From contig NZ_PSSW01000002.1 of assembly GCF_002933295.1 (NCBI RefSeq), positions 372,001 through 436,000 on the forward strand: a stretch of 64,000 nt of DNA, written 5' to 3'. Made by a program: the position numbers and the translations under genes. The notes beneath the pieces are model-generated. The model was not told where the DNA came from and made no database searches. It saw nothing but the letters and a program-made list of their open reading frames with translations. The stretch is from Marinobacter flavimaris (lineage in GTDB: Bacteria; Pseudomonadota; Gammaproteobacteria; Pseudomonadales; Oleiphilaceae). Positions 19,914 to 29,471 of the stretch are shown here, piece after piece. Each line of letters opens with the position of its first letter. Position 1 is the first letter of the stretch.

Positions 19914-21839
19914 ATGCCCGTCGTAACCCTGCCCGATGGTAGCCATCGCAGTTTTGCCGAACCCGTAACCGTTCATGATGTCGCCGCCGATATCGGCGCT
20001 GGCCTTGCCAAAGCCGCCCTTGCCGGAAAGGTGGATGGCCAGCTCGTGGACACCAGTTATCGCATCGAAAACGATGCCGAGCTGGCAATCGTCACCGAGC
20101 GTGATGAAGACGGCGTTGATATCATTCGCCATTCTACGGCGCACTTGATGGCCATGGCTGTCCAGGAACTGTTTCCAGGAGCCCAGGTCACCATTGGCCC
20201 GGTTATCGACAATGGCTTCTACTACGACTTCAAGTACGACCGCCCGTTCACCAATGAGGATCTGGCGCGGATCGAGAAGCGGATGGAAGAGCTCTCCAAA
20301 CAGGACTTGCCGGTTTCTCGCTCCATCATGTCCCGCGATGAGGCGATCAAGCTCTTTGAGGATATGGGCGAAGAATACAAGGTCCGTATCATTCAGGACA
20401 TTCCCGGCGATGAGGACCTTTCATTTTACAGCCAGGGCGATTTTATCGACCTGTGCCGCGGTCCCCACGTTCCCAGCACCGGCAAGCTGAAGGCCTTCAA
20501 ACTGACCAAGGTGGCCGGCGCGTATTGGCGTGGCGACACCAGCAATGAGCAGCTTCAGCGCGTGTACGGAACCGCCTGGGGTAACAAGAAAGATCTCAAA
20601 GCCTATTTGCACCGTCTGGAAGAGGCCGAGAAGCGGGATCACCGGAAGGTCGGCAAGAAGCTTGGCTTGTTCCATATGCAGGAAGAAGCACCGGGCATGG
20701 TTTTCTGGCACCCGGATGGCTGGTCGCTGTATCAGGAAGTTGAGCAATACATGCGCCGCAAGCAGCAGGAGCATGGCTACAAGGAGATCAAGACACCACA
20801 GGTGGTGTCACGGACCCTGTGGGAGAAGTCAGGGCACTGGGACAAGTTCAAGGACGACATGTTCACCACCGAGTCGGAGAAGCACGACTACGCCATCAAG
20901 CCCATGAACTGTCCCTGCCACGTGCAGGTCTTCAACCAGGGTCTGAAAAGCTACAAGGATCTGCCCCTGAGACTGGCGGAATTCGGCTCCTGCCACCGGA
21001 ACGAGGCCTCCGGGGCGCTGCATGGACTGATGCGTGTTCGGGGCTTTACCCAGGACGATGCCCACATTTTCTGCGAAGAAGATTCTATTCAGCAGGAAGT
21101 CTCGGCATTTATTGAAATGCTGCACGAGATCTACACAGACTTCGGGTTTACCGAAATCCTGTACAAGCTCTCAACCCGTCCGGAAAAACGGGTTGGCTCC
21201 GATGAGGTCTGGGACAAGGCGGAAGCCGCCCTGGAAGAAGCGTTGAATCGCGAAGGGGTAGACTGGGAATTGCTGCCAGGCGAAGGCGCCTTCTACGGAC
21301 CCAAAATCGAGTTCTCGCTGAAAGACTGTATCGGACGGGTATGGCAGTGTGGCACTATTCAGGTGGACTTCTCGATGCCGGGTCGTCTGGGTGCGCAGTA
21401 TGTTGCCGATAATTCCGAGCGGAAGACCCCGGTCATGCTGCACAGGGCGGTATTGGGATCCTTTGAACGTTTTATTGGTATCCTGATCGAGGAATACGAA
21501 GGTGCATTCCCGACCTGGCTGGCGCCGACTCAGGTGGCTATCCTCAATATCACCGATAATCAGCGTGATTATTGTCAGAATCTGGCGAAAAAGTGGGATT
21601 CTTTGGGCTATAGGGTTAATGCTGACTTGAGAAACGAGAAGATCGGCTTTAAAATCCGCGAGCATACTCTTAACAAGGTTCCCTACCTTGTCGTTGTCGG
21701 TGACAAAGAAGTCGACAACAACGCCGTTGCGGTGAGAACCCGCAAGGGCGAAGATTTGGGAACTTTATCGCTTGAAGCGTTTGAGCAATTCTTAAGTGAA
21801 GATGTTGAACGCAAGGGCAAAACAAAGACGGAGATCTGA
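19914..21839 (+). CDS. thrS: Threonyl-tRNA synthetase
   Basis: This 641-aa class II synthetase charges tRNA-Thr and edits mischarged serine. The domains are a TGS domain (1-62), the editing domain with HSTAHL near residue 75, the catalytic core (about 245-535) and the anticodon-binding domain ([13 protein letters not shown] to the end). Sequence identity to E. coli ThrS is visible throughout. The zinc-site loop reads PMNCPCHVQ, a variant I believe is normal in this lineage. ATG 19914 follows AGGAG and matches the E. coli start; the frame from 19842 is too long. infC begins two bases after the stop. Confidence 0.98.
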   Translation: MPVVTLPDGSHRSFAEPVTVHDVAADIGAGLAKAALAGKVDGQLVDTSYRIENDAELAIVTERDEDGVDIIRHSTAHLMAMAVQELFPGAQVTIGPVIDNGFYYDFKYDRPFTNEDLARIEKRMEELSKQDLPVSRSIMSRDEAIKLFEDMGEEYKVRIIQDIPGDEDLSFYSQGDFIDLCRGPHVPSTGKLKAFKLTKVAGAYWRGDTSNEQLQRVYGTAWGNKKDLKAYLHRLEEAEKRDHRKVGKKLGLFHMQEEAPGMVFWHPDGWSLYQEVEQYMRRKQQEHGYKEIKTPQVVSRTLWEKSGHWDKFKDDMFTTESEKHDYAIKPMNCPCHVQVFNQGLKSYKDLPLRLAEFGSCHRNEASGALHGLMRVRGFTQDDAHIFCEEDSIQQEVSAFIEMLHEIYTDFGFTEILYKLSTRPEKRVGSDEVWDKAEAALEEALNREGVDWELLPGEGAFYGPKIEFSLKDCIGRVWQCGTIQVDFSMPGRLGAQYVADNSERKTPVMLHRAVLGSFERFIGILIEEYEGAFPTWLAPTQVAILNITDNQRDYCQNLAKKWDSLGYRVNADLRNEKIGFKIREHTLNKVPYLVVVGDKEVDNNAVAVRTRKGEDLGTLSLEAFEQFLSEDVERKGKTKTEI

Positions 21840-21841
21840 TT

Positions 21842-22381
21842 ATTAAACAGCGAGCGAATCGGGGTGGGCGCACACCAAAGGCGCCTATCAATGAGAATAT
21901 TGACGCAACCGAAGTCCGACTGATTGACGCAGAAGGCAATCAGGTCGGTGTAGTACCAATAGAGGATGCTCTCAAGCAAGCAGAAGAGGCATCTCTTGAC
22001 CTGGTCCAGGTTACGGATTCCGATCCGATCGTCTGTAAGATAATGGACTACGGCAAGAAAATCTTCGACGAGAAGAAGGCCAAGGCGGCTGCCAAGAAAA
22101 AGCAGAAGCAGACGCAGGTCAAAGAGCTTAAGTTCCGTCCAGGAACTGAAGAAGGGGATTATCAGGTCAAACTACGCAACCTGGTACGTTTCCTTGAAAA
22201 CGGGGACCGCGGCAAAATCACTATCCGCTTCCGTGGCCGTGAGATGGCACACCAGGAAATTGGTATGCAGCTCATGCAGCGCATAGAAGCAGATATTGAA
22301 GAGCTTGCCCAGGTAGAGATGCGGCCGAAAATGGAAGGCCGGCAGATGACCATGGTTGTGGCGCCCCGCAAGAAGAAGTGA
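21842..22381 (+). CDS. infC: Translation initiation factor IF-3, ATT start
   Basis: IF-3 (179 aa) binds the 30S subunit, prevents early 70S formation and checks the start codon. The reading frame begins at the rare codon ATT 21842, with GGAG eight bases before it and the stop of thrS two bases before it, exactly as in E. coli. The translation from there is (M)[19 protein letters not shown], then [13 protein letters not shown]; starting at the first ATG (22043) would remove the whole N-terminal domain. The ATT start is the basis of IF-3 autoregulation: IF-3 rejects non-canonical starts, including its own. Confidence 0.96.
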   Translation: MKQRANRGGRTPKAPINENIDATEVRLIDAEGNQVGVVPIEDALKQAEEASLDLVQVTDSDPIVCKIMDYGKKIFDEKKAKAAAKKKQKQTQVKELKFRPGTEEGDYQVKLRNLVRFLENGDRGKITIRFRGREMAHQEIGMQLMQRIEADIEELAQVEMRPKMEGRQMTMVVAPRKKK

Positions 22382-22400
22382 ACCTGATCGGGTGCTTGTC

Positions 22401-22418
22401 CCCCGCGCATGCGGGGGA
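22401..22418 (+). promoter_or_regulatory. Palindromic hairpin between infC and rpmI
   Basis: CCCCCGC-GCAT-GCGGGGG is followed by ATTTG. It lies 19 bases after infC. It may be a weak terminator, or part of a leader for the L20-controlled rpmI-rplT pair known in E. coli; I could not recognise the E. coli L20 binding structure itself. Confidence 0.4.
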
Positions 22419-22476
22419 TTTGTCGTTCAGGGGCACATTATTGTTTATTTAAAAATAGAATGCGGAGTTTTAAAAA

Positions 22477-22668
22477 ATGCCTAAGATGAAAACCAAAAGC
22501 GGAGCCACCAAGCGGTTCAAGAAAACCGCCACCGGCTTCAAGCACAAGCAGTCCTTCACCAGTCACATCCTGACCAAGAAGAGCCCGAAGCGTAAGCGTC
22601 AGCTGCGCGGCACCAAGCTCATCGCCAAGTCGGATGTTGCATCTATCAAGCGTATGACCGCGTGCTGA
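22477..22668 (+). CDS. rpmI: 50S ribosomal protein L35
   Basis: This small basic ribosomal protein (63 aa, family usually 64-65) has the typical start [20 protein letters not shown] and the KRKRQLRGT stretch. A GCGGAG ribosome site is spaced rather far (about 12 bases) from ATG 22477. It is followed at 50 bp by rplT, and both are expected on the thrS-infC transcript or from an internal promoter in the A/T-rich 22435-22470 stretch. Confidence 0.97.
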   Translation: MPKMKTKSGATKRFKKTATGFKHKQSFTSHILTKKSPKRKRQLRGTKLIAKSDVASIKRMTAC

Positions 22669-22718
22669 TCCAGCCGCGAGTATCATTCCTTAGAAAGTAC
22701 AGGTAGAAGGATTAAAGT

Positions 22719-23072
22719 ATGGCTCGTGTAAAACGTGGTGTGGTCGCACGCCGTCGTCACAAAAAGATTCTCAATCAGGCCAAAGGTTACTACGGCGCTC
22801 GTAGCCGGGTATTCCGTGTAGCCAAGCAAGCGGTTATCAAGGCCGGTCAGTACGCCTACCGTGACCGTCGTAACCGCAAGCGTGCTTTCCGCGCTCTGTG
22901 GATTGCCCGTATCAATGCTGGTGCCCGCGCTAACGGTCTGTCTTACAGCCGTCTGATCGCTGGTCTGAAAAAGGCTAACGTTGAAATCGATCGTAAGGTT
23001 CTGGCCGATCTGGCCATGAACGAGCAGCAGGCGTTTGCCGCTGTTGTTGAGAAGGCCAAAGCGTCCCTGTGA
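22719..23072 (+). CDS. rplT: 50S ribosomal protein L20
   Basis: This 117-aa large-subunit assembly protein is needed early in 50S formation. It starts [30 protein letters not shown] and has the full family length. AGAAGGA lies eleven bases before ATG 22719. In E. coli L20 represses rpmI and its own gene by binding their mRNA; gene order here is compatible with that. Confidence 0.98.
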   Translation: MARVKRGVVARRRHKKILNQAKGYYGARSRVFRVAKQAVIKAGQYAYRDRRNRKRAFRALWIARINAGARANGLSYSRLIAGLKKANVEIDRKVLADLAMNEQQAFAAVVEKAKASL

Positions 23073-23140
23073 TCGCTTAGCTCTTTCATCGATTGCTGAT
23101 CGATATGGGCGTCTCATGATTTCATGACGGCGCCTCCTGA

Positions 23141-23176
23141 TAGGGGAAGGGCACGCTCTTCCCCTATTTTTGTTTT
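23141..23176 (+). terminator. Intrinsic terminator between rplT and pheS
   Basis: AGGGGAAG-GGCACGCT-CTTCCCCT is followed by ATTTTTGTTTTT. It occupies the place of the pheM attenuator in E. coli, but no phenylalanine-rich leader peptide precedes it, so I read it as the terminator of the ribosomal genes. Confidence 0.85.
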
Positions 23177-23179
23177 TGA

Positions 23180-24223
<1,044 letters not shown>

Positions 24224-24283
24224 CAGGCAAGATCAAGGCATCCAACCAAACAGGCATAACCGCATCAGGACAAGGCAATAACC

Positions 24284-26656
24284 ATGAAATTCAGTGAACA
24301 GTGGCTGCGCGAGTGGGTTAATCCGCAAATCGATACCCAGGAATTGATGGATCAGATCACCATGGCGGGGCTGGAAGTGGACGGTTTCGAACCGGTGGCC
24401 GGTCAATTCAGTGGCGTGATCGTTGGCGAAGTCCAGTCGGTGCAGCCCCATCCGGACGCAGACAAGCTCCGGGTATGCCAGGTAAGTGATGGTTCCTCAG
24501 AGGTTCAGGTGGTCTGCGGTGCCCCGAATGTTCGCGAGGGTATGAAAGTACCTTTTGCCGTGGTTGGCGCTGTCCTGCCGGGCGATTTCAAGATCAAAAA
24601 GGCCAAGCTTCGCGGTCAGCCCTCCGAAGGAATGCTTTGCTCCGAGTCCGAGCTCGGGCTTTCTGAGAACCACGATGGCCTGATGGAGCTTCCTGCGGAC
24701 GCTCCGGTGGGTAAGGACGTGGCGGATTATCTGAAGCTGAACGACGTCACTATTGATGTAGACCTGACTCCGAATCGTGCCGACTGTCTGTCTATCAAAG
24801 GCATCGCCCGGGAAGTGGGTGTTCTGAACAGCATGTTGTTCAACAGTCCCGCAATTGAGCCGGTGGATTCTGTGCACTCTGAAGTCCCTGATATCCGGGT
24901 GGAAGCGCCGGCAGGGTGCCCGAGGTATCTCGGCCGTATTCTCCGAAACGTGAACCTGCAGGCGGAATCGCCATTGTGGATGCAGGAAAAACTACGTCGC
25001 TCCGGTATCCGTTCCATTGATGCCGCCGTGGACGTTACCAACTACGTCATGCTGGAACTTGGCCAGCCGATGCACGCCTTTGACCGTGATGAAATCCACG
25101 GCGGGATCGTCGTTCGCATGGCGCGCATTGGTGAAAAGCTTGTTCTGCTGGATGGCCAGGAAGTTGAGCTCACCCAGGGCACGCTGGTGATTGCGGATCA
25201 CGAAAAGCCGATCGCTATTGCCGGTGTCATGGGCGGCGAGCATTCCGGTGTCAGCCCGAAAACCCGGGATCTGGTACTGGAGTCTGCCTACTTTGATCCG
25301 ATTACCCTCGCGGGCAAGGCCCGTCACTACGGCCTGCACACTGACGCTTCGCACCGGTTCGAACGAGGTGTTGACTATAAACTGGCACGCGACGCCATGG
25401 AGCGGGCCACAAGCTTGCTGATGGATATCGTGGGCGGTGAGCCTGGCGAGATTGTCGAGGTTGCCAGCGATGAAGACATGCCCAGGGATCGGGTTGTCGA
25501 CCTGCGTGCCGGCCGGCTAAACGATGTTCTGGGTATGGAAATCGACCGGACAACGGTTGAGGAAATCCTGACCCGACTTGGTCTGCGGGTCGAGAAGCTC
25601 CTGAAAAACGGTTGGCGGGTCAGTGTGCCCAGCTTCCGCCCGGACATCTCCATTGAAGAAGACCTGATTGAGGAAGTGGGGCGGATCTATGGCTACAACA
25701 ATCTGCCCGTCACCGAGCCCAACGGGTCACTCGGTCTTCGCCCGGAGGAGGAAGCGGTTCGGCCAGTCTCGGCCATTCGAAACTTCTTTGTGGATCACGG
25801 CTACCAGGAAGCGGTGACCTACAGCTTTGTTGATCCGAAAGTCCAGCAGTTGGTTGATCCCGACCGTCAGGGCATTGCCCTGGCTAATCCGATTTCCTCG
25901 GATCTGTCGGTGATGCGCACCAGCCTCTGGAGTGGGCTGCTGAAGACCGTCGCCTACAACCAGAATCGTCAGCAGCCGCGTATCCGGCTGTTCGAAACCG
26001 GCCTGCGGTTCCTTCAGGAAGGCGAGCGGATTGATCAGCAACCGATGCTTGCCGGCGTCGTGGTAGGCAATCAGTTTCCTGAAAATTGGGCGAACGGTCG
26101 CAGAACCGCGGATTTCTTTGATGTAAAAGGGGATTTGGAAAGTCTGTTCCGTTTGCTGGGTATCGAGATACGTTTTGTTGGCAGTCAGCATCCTGCGCTG
26201 CATCCGGGACAGACCGCAGAGCTCATGCGTGACGGCGAGCATGTGGGCTGGCTGGGGACTCTGCATCCACAAGTTCAGAAAAATCTTGAACTTAATGGCA
26301 CGATCCTTATGTTTGAGCTATTCTTGAATTCAATCGTTACCGGATATGTGCCTAATTTCAAAGAAATTTCGAAATTCCCGGAAGTTCGTCGGGATTTGGC
26401 TATTATTATCGGGAGCGAGGTAGCGTTCGCCGATGTGGAGCGTGTAGCGAGAAAGCATGCCGGTGAGCAGCTGACAGCGTTGCGTGCGTTCGATGTCTAT
26501 GAAGGTGAGAGCTTGGGCGAAGGTAACCGGAGCCTGGCTTTGAGCCTGTTCTGGCAGCACCCCGAACGTACATTGAACGAGGATGAAGTGCATTCGCTCT
26601 TCAACGGTGTGATCGACGCATTGAAAGAAGAGCTGGGGGCAACACTGAGGAGTTGA
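24284..26656 (+). CDS. pheT: Phenylalanyl-tRNA synthetase, beta subunit
   Basis: This 790-aa beta subunit carries the editing and tRNA-binding parts. Residues 40-150 are an EMAP-type tRNA-binding domain (VGEVQSVQPHPDADKLRVCQV). The B3/B4 editing domain follows (SIDAAVDVTNYVMLELGQPMHAFD, GVMGGEHSGV), then B5 with RPDISIEEDLIEEVGRIYGYNNLP, and a C-terminal anticodon-binding domain (FPEVRRDLAIIIG). Length equals E. coli PheT (795). ihfA starts three bases after its stop, so pheST-ihfA is one operon, as in enterics. Confidence 0.98.
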   Translation: MKFSEQWLREWVNPQIDTQELMDQITMAGLEVDGFEPVAGQFSGVIVGEVQSVQPHPDADKLRVCQVSDGSSEVQVVCGAPNVREGMKVPFAVVGAVLPGDFKIKKAKLRGQPSEGMLCSESELGLSENHDGLMELPADAPVGKDVADYLKLNDVTIDVDLTPNRADCLSIKGIAREVGVLNSMLFNSPAIEPVDSVHSEVPDIRVEAPAGCPRYLGRILRNVNLQAESPLWMQEKLRRSGIRSIDAAVDVTNYVMLELGQPMHAFDRDEIHGGIVVRMARIGEKLVLLDGQEVELTQGTLVIADHEKPIAIAGVMGGEHSGVSPKTRDLVLESAYFDPITLAGKARHYGLHTDASHRFERGVDYKLARDAMERATSLLMDIVGGEPGEIVEVASDEDMPRDRVVDLRAGRLNDVLGMEIDRTTVEEILTRLGLRVEKLLKNGWRVSVPSFRPDISIEEDLIEEVGRIYGYNNLPVTEPNGSLGLRPEEEAVRPVSAIRNFFVDHGYQEAVTYSFVDPKVQQLVDPDRQGIALANPISSDLSVMRTSLWSGLLKTVAYNQNRQQPRIRLFETGLRFLQEGERIDQQPMLAGVVVGNQFPENWANGRRTADFFDVKGDLESLFRLLGIEIRFVGSQHPALHPGQTAELMRDGEHVGWLGTLHPQVQKNLELNGTILMFELFLNSIVTGYVPNFKEISKFPEVRRDLAIIIGSEVAFADVERVARKHAGEQLTALRAFDVYEGESLGEGNRSLALSLFWQHPERTLNEDEVHSLFNGVIDALKEELGATLRS

Positions 26657-26659
26657 GAA

Positions 26660-26962
26660 ATGGCGGCTTTGACGAAAGCGGAAATGGCAGAGCGGTTGTA
26701 CGAGGAATTGGGCCTTAACAAGCGCGAAGCCAAGGAAATGGTAGAAGCTTTTTTCGACGAGATCAGAGGCGCTCTCAGCCACAACGAGCAGGTGAAGCTT
26801 TCGGGTTTCGGTAACTTCGACCTGCGGGACAAGAAGCAGCGGCCGGGACGGAACCCGAAGACCGGCGAAGAGATTCCAATCAGTGCACGGCGAGTTGTTA
26901 CGTTTCGCCCGGGACAAAAACTAAAGCAAAAAGTAGAAGCGTATGCTGGAACCCAGTCATAA
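26660..26962 (+). CDS. ihfA: Integration host factor, alpha subunit
   Basis: This 100-aa DNA-bending protein forms a heterodimer with IHF-beta and acts in transcription, replication and recombination. [29 protein letters not shown] and the DNA-contacting arm [20 protein letters not shown] are diagnostic for the alpha rather than the HU or beta subunit. GAGGAGTTGAGAA upstream, within the end of pheT, serves as ribosome site. Its last 20 bases overlap the MerR-type gene. Confidence 0.97.
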   Translation: MAALTKAEMAERLYEELGLNKREAKEMVEAFFDEIRGALSHNEQVKLSGFGNFDLRDKKQRPGRNPKTGEEIPISARRVVTFRPGQKLKQKVEAYAGTQS

Positions 26963-27308
26963 CAACGAACTTCCCACGATTCCCGGGAAGCGTTACTTCA
27001 CCATCGGTGAGGTGGCGGAGCTGTGCGCGGTAAAGGCGCACGTGCTGCGGTATTGGGAGCAGGAATTTCCGCAGCTTTCGCCCGTAAAGCGTCGGGGTAA
27101 CCGGCGCTATTATCAGCGCGCAGACGTTATCACGATCCGCCAGATTCGCAGTCTGCTTTATGATCAGGGCTATACCATCGGTGGTGCCAAGCAGAAGCTG
27201 AGCAGTCACGAGGTAAAGGACGATACTTCCCAGTATAAGCAGCTGATTCGCCAGATGATTACGGAGCTTGAGGAAGTACTTGAGGTGCTGAACGCGCCGG
27301 TCAAATAG
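26943..27308 (+). CDS. MerR-family transcriptional regulator
   Basis: This 121-aa regulator has an N-terminal winged helix (residues 17-85): [58 protein letters not shown] short helix follows for dimerisation, without cysteines that would bind metal. It overlaps ihfA by 20 bases, an arrangement I also remember from Pseudomonas. The target is unknown. A strong terminator follows. Confidence 0.92.
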   Translation: MLEPSHNNELPTIPGKRYFTIGEVAELCAVKAHVLRYWEQEFPQLSPVKRRGNRRYYQRADVITIRQIRSLLYDQGYTIGGAKQKLSSHEVKDDTSQYKQLIRQMITELEEVLEVLNAPVK

Positions 27309-27327
27309 GTCTTCCGAAAGTCATAAG

Positions 27328-27362
27328 AAAAACCGGGGCAGCGACGTTGCCCCGGTTTTTTT
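27328..27362 (+). terminator. Intrinsic terminator of the pheST-ihfA-merR operon
   Basis: AACCGGGGCA-GCGACGT-TGCCCCGGTT is followed by TTTTT and preceded by AAAA, so it also ends the convergent DUF2892 gene. Confidence 0.92.
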
Positions 27363-27374
27363 ATGCCTGCAGGT

Positions 27375-27563
27375 TTATTGCTTCTTGCAGGTCTTGATGC
27401 CCAGAATTGAATAGGCGGGGCAGTTGCCCACTGCGGCAGTGGCCAGAGGAACGATGCCAATCCAGCCCCAGGCGGTTTGTGGGCCCACAAATACGAGCGC
27501 CAGAAGTACAATGCCAACAATGGCCCGGATGATACGGTCCGCAGATCCCATATTGATGCTCAT
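27375..27563 (-). CDS. DUF2892 small membrane protein
   Basis: This 62-aa protein begins MSINMGSADRIIRAIVGIVLLAL, has two hydrophobic helices and ends NCPAYSILGIKTCKKQ, the YgaP-C-like DUF2892 pattern with conserved cysteines. GGAGAA lies seven bases before ATG 27563; the longer frame to 27707 lacks a ribosome site and overlaps the divergent gene. Relatives are often tied to sulfur-relay or stress genes. It is transcribed away from a Crp/Fnr regulator, a likely controller. Confidence 0.85.
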   Translation of the reverse strand: MSINMGSADRIIRAIVGIVLLALVFVGPQTAWGWIGIVPLATAAVGNCPAYSILGIKTCKKQ

Positions 27564-27628
27564 GATCCATTCTCCTTGGTTGATTTGAGGCAGTAAGGCC
27601 ACTCTAACGCCTGCTCCCGGGCTGTTCA

Positions 27629-27641
27629 GTGATAAAGTCAC
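27629..27641. promoter_or_regulatory. Candidate Crp/Fnr-type operator
   Basis: GTGA-TAAAG-TCAC is a 13-bp inverted repeat in the 115-bp divergent gap, embedded in AGTGATAAAGTCACA. It resembles a Crp half-site pair with a five- instead of six-base spacer, and could be bound by the adjacent regulator. Confidence 0.35.
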
Positions 27642-27678
27642 ACAAGGAAAAGTACTGGATAAGCTAGTCTCGTTAACT

Positions 27679-28302
27679 ATGGAAAAACTGACGTTGCAAC
27701 ACAGCATTCTTGAAACATTGCCGGAATCCCTTCGGCGGGACGCTCTGAACGGACTGCAGGCGATTCAATTTGAGCATGGAAAGGTGCTCTTTAGAGCGGG
27801 AGATCCGTGTCAGGGCCTTCCACTGGTGCTCCATGGCAGTGTAAAGGTTCAGATGACAGGGCTGTCGGGGAATAGCATCGTCCTGTACAGGATGGGCGCG
27901 GATGACATTTGCACGCTCTCGATCGGGTGCCTGATGACCGGTGACGGCTTTCGCGCAGAGGCCGTGGTTGAGGAGGATGCCAAAGTGTTGATGGTGCCCA
28001 GGGGGTTGTTCGATCGGCTCATGGACCAGTCCGCCGATTTCCGGCTGGGCATAATGGAGTCTTACGGTCGCCGTTTGAATGACTTGATGTTATTGGTAGA
28101 AGAAGTCGCCTTCAGACGCATGGACGACCGCCTCTCCCAGTGGTTGGAAGCCAGAGCTGCTGAGGGCAGTATACGAATTACGCACCAGGAGCTGGCTGTC
28201 GAGCTCGGTACGGCCAGGGAAGTCGTTAGCAGACTGCTCAAGGAGCTCGAACGTCAGGGGAAACTCCGACTTTCCCGTGGTCGTATTTCGTTTGTTCAAT
28301 AG
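27679..28302 (+). CDS. Crp/Fnr-family transcriptional regulator
   Basis: This 207-aa regulator has a cyclic-nucleotide-binding-type sensor barrel (residues 10-125, with LFRAGDPCQGLPLVLHGSVKV) and a C-terminal helix-turn-helix (ITHQELAVELGTAREVVSRLLKELERQGKL). It lacks the N-terminal cysteine cluster of Fnr. Cysteines at CTLSIGCL in the barrel are notable and could sense redox or bind a ligand; that is speculation. ATG 27679 has no strong ribosome site. It is divergent from the DUF2892 gene. Confidence 0.9.
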   Translation: MEKLTLQHSILETLPESLRRDALNGLQAIQFEHGKVLFRAGDPCQGLPLVLHGSVKVQMTGLSGNSIVLYRMGADDICTLSIGCLMTGDGFRAEAVVEEDAKVLMVPRGLFDRLMDQSADFRLGIMESYGRRLNDLMLLVEEVAFRRMDDRLSQWLEARAAEGSIRITHQELAVELGTAREVVSRLLKELERQGKLRLSRGRISFVQ

Positions 28303-28511
28303 ACGTTGTGGCTGCCGTTTGTTCTTTATGGTCCGTTTGGGTGATTGTGCCCGCGGGTCTTCGCCAGTAAAAATCGAGAAAACGGAGCATCGATACTGAA
28401 TGGATTGATCTACCGGAAAATAATCTGGGACGCCTGGATGCGCTTGAGATGACTGCTCGATCCTTGGAAAGCATAGATGGCAGTCAGCCAAAAGCTTGCC
28501 TAAGCCTGGCA
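28303..28511. other. Gap before the sensor operon
   Basis: These 209 bases separate the Crp/Fnr gene from the binding-protein gene. The frame of the next gene is open from ATG 28449, but the stretch 28449-28511 would put 21 non-hydrophobic residues before the signal peptide. I see no terminator with a U-run and no convincing promoter hexamers here. Confidence 0.4.
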
Positions 28512-29471
28512 ATGTTCCGGCGCATCGCATTCGCTCTCCTCGCATTCGTCTCTGGAATCGTTATCGCCGAGCCAGAAGCCGGCGGCGAGCCTTACCCCGT
28601 CCTGCTTTTGGTTCCGGGAAGTGGGGCAGTTTACTCAGATTTCGCCGATGGCTTTTCTGTCTGCTTCGGAACCAAAGGGGCGCCCGGTTCGTCCTATAGG
28701 ATAAAGACAATAAAGCAGGTCCAGAAGAGACCAGAGCTATTGGCAGGACACAGGGTTGTAGCGGTTGGAACGAAATCGTCCGAACTCATGCAAGTTTATG
28801 GGAATAGCCGCCCATTTGTAAGCGCGCTGGTTCCCGAAAGCTTCGCTCGCCAGTTGCTTGAAAGTGGGGAGAAGGGCTCCGGTGTTACGTCTTTCTTTTT
28901 TCTTGATCAACCTTTAAACAGACGACTGTCTTTAATCAGAACCCTGTTACCAGCGGCTGAGAAGCTGAGTGCTGTTCTCGGGCAGGAAAGTGCTCACTTA
29001 AAGGAAGCCATTATGCGGGAGGCGAGCCGTCTCGGTTTTACGGTGGAATCGTTTGTTGTGAAATCTGGCGAAGAGCTTCCGAAGCTTGCCGCAGGGCTGT
29101 TCGACTCCAGCGACGGCCTGTTTCTTGTCTATGATCCAATTTTGACGTCTCCAACTGTGATCAGGTTTTTGCTCTACTCTGCTTACCAGAACCAGATACC
29201 GGTATTCGGCTATTCAGACGGCTATGTAAAAGCAGGCGCATTGGCTGCGGTGTACTCTACCTCGGAGGCGCTTGGTTGCCAGCTGGGTGAGTACTTGGCA
29301 GAGCATCCCGAGCATCCCCGGTTTCCAGGAGGGGCATCGAACCGACAGCCGCCGAACATCTTTTATGCCGATTATTATCGGTATGCGGTAAACCCCTCAG
29401 TTGCCAACTCACTTGGGATCAGAATTGATCATATCCCGCCAAACCATCTGGCTGACGCGGAAGAACAATGA
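28512..29471 (+). CDS. Periplasmic ABC-type substrate-binding-like protein
   Basis: This 319-aa exported protein begins MFRRIAFALLAFVSGIVIAEPEA, a clear signal peptide, and has the two-lobed pattern of the ABC_sub_bind family (VVAVGTKSSELM, ALVPESF, GLFLVYDPILTSPTVIRFLLYSAYQNQIPVFGYSDGYVKAGALAAVYST). No ABC permease or ATPase is nearby. Instead its stop overlaps the start of a hybrid kinase by four bases, so it probably delivers a ligand signal to the kinase's periplasmic part. I chose ATG 28512 for its signal peptide; ATG 28449 is an in-frame alternative. Confidence 0.8.
   Translation: MFRRIAFALLAFVSGIVIAEPEAGGEPYPVLLLVPGSGAVYSDFADGFSVCFGTKGAPGSSYRIKTIKQVQKRPELLAGHRVVAVGTKSSELMQVYGNSRPFVSALVPESFARQLLESGEKGSGVTSFFFLDQPLNRRLSLIRTLLPAAEKLSAVLGQESAHLKEAIMREASRLGFTVESFVVKSGEELPKLAAGLFDSSDGLFLVYDPILTSPTVIRFLLYSAYQNQIPVFGYSDGYVKAGALAAVYSTSEALGCQLGEYLAEHPEHPRFPGGASNRQPPNIFYADYYRYAVNPSVANSLGIRIDHIPPNHLADAEEQ

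Noticed and set aside
20908..20928. PMNCPCHVQ in ThrRS instead of PMNCPGHVQ as in E. coli.
   Set aside because: I believe this Gly-to-Cys variant is common in Pseudomonas-like ThrRS, and the zinc-binding residues remain, so it is not an anomaly.
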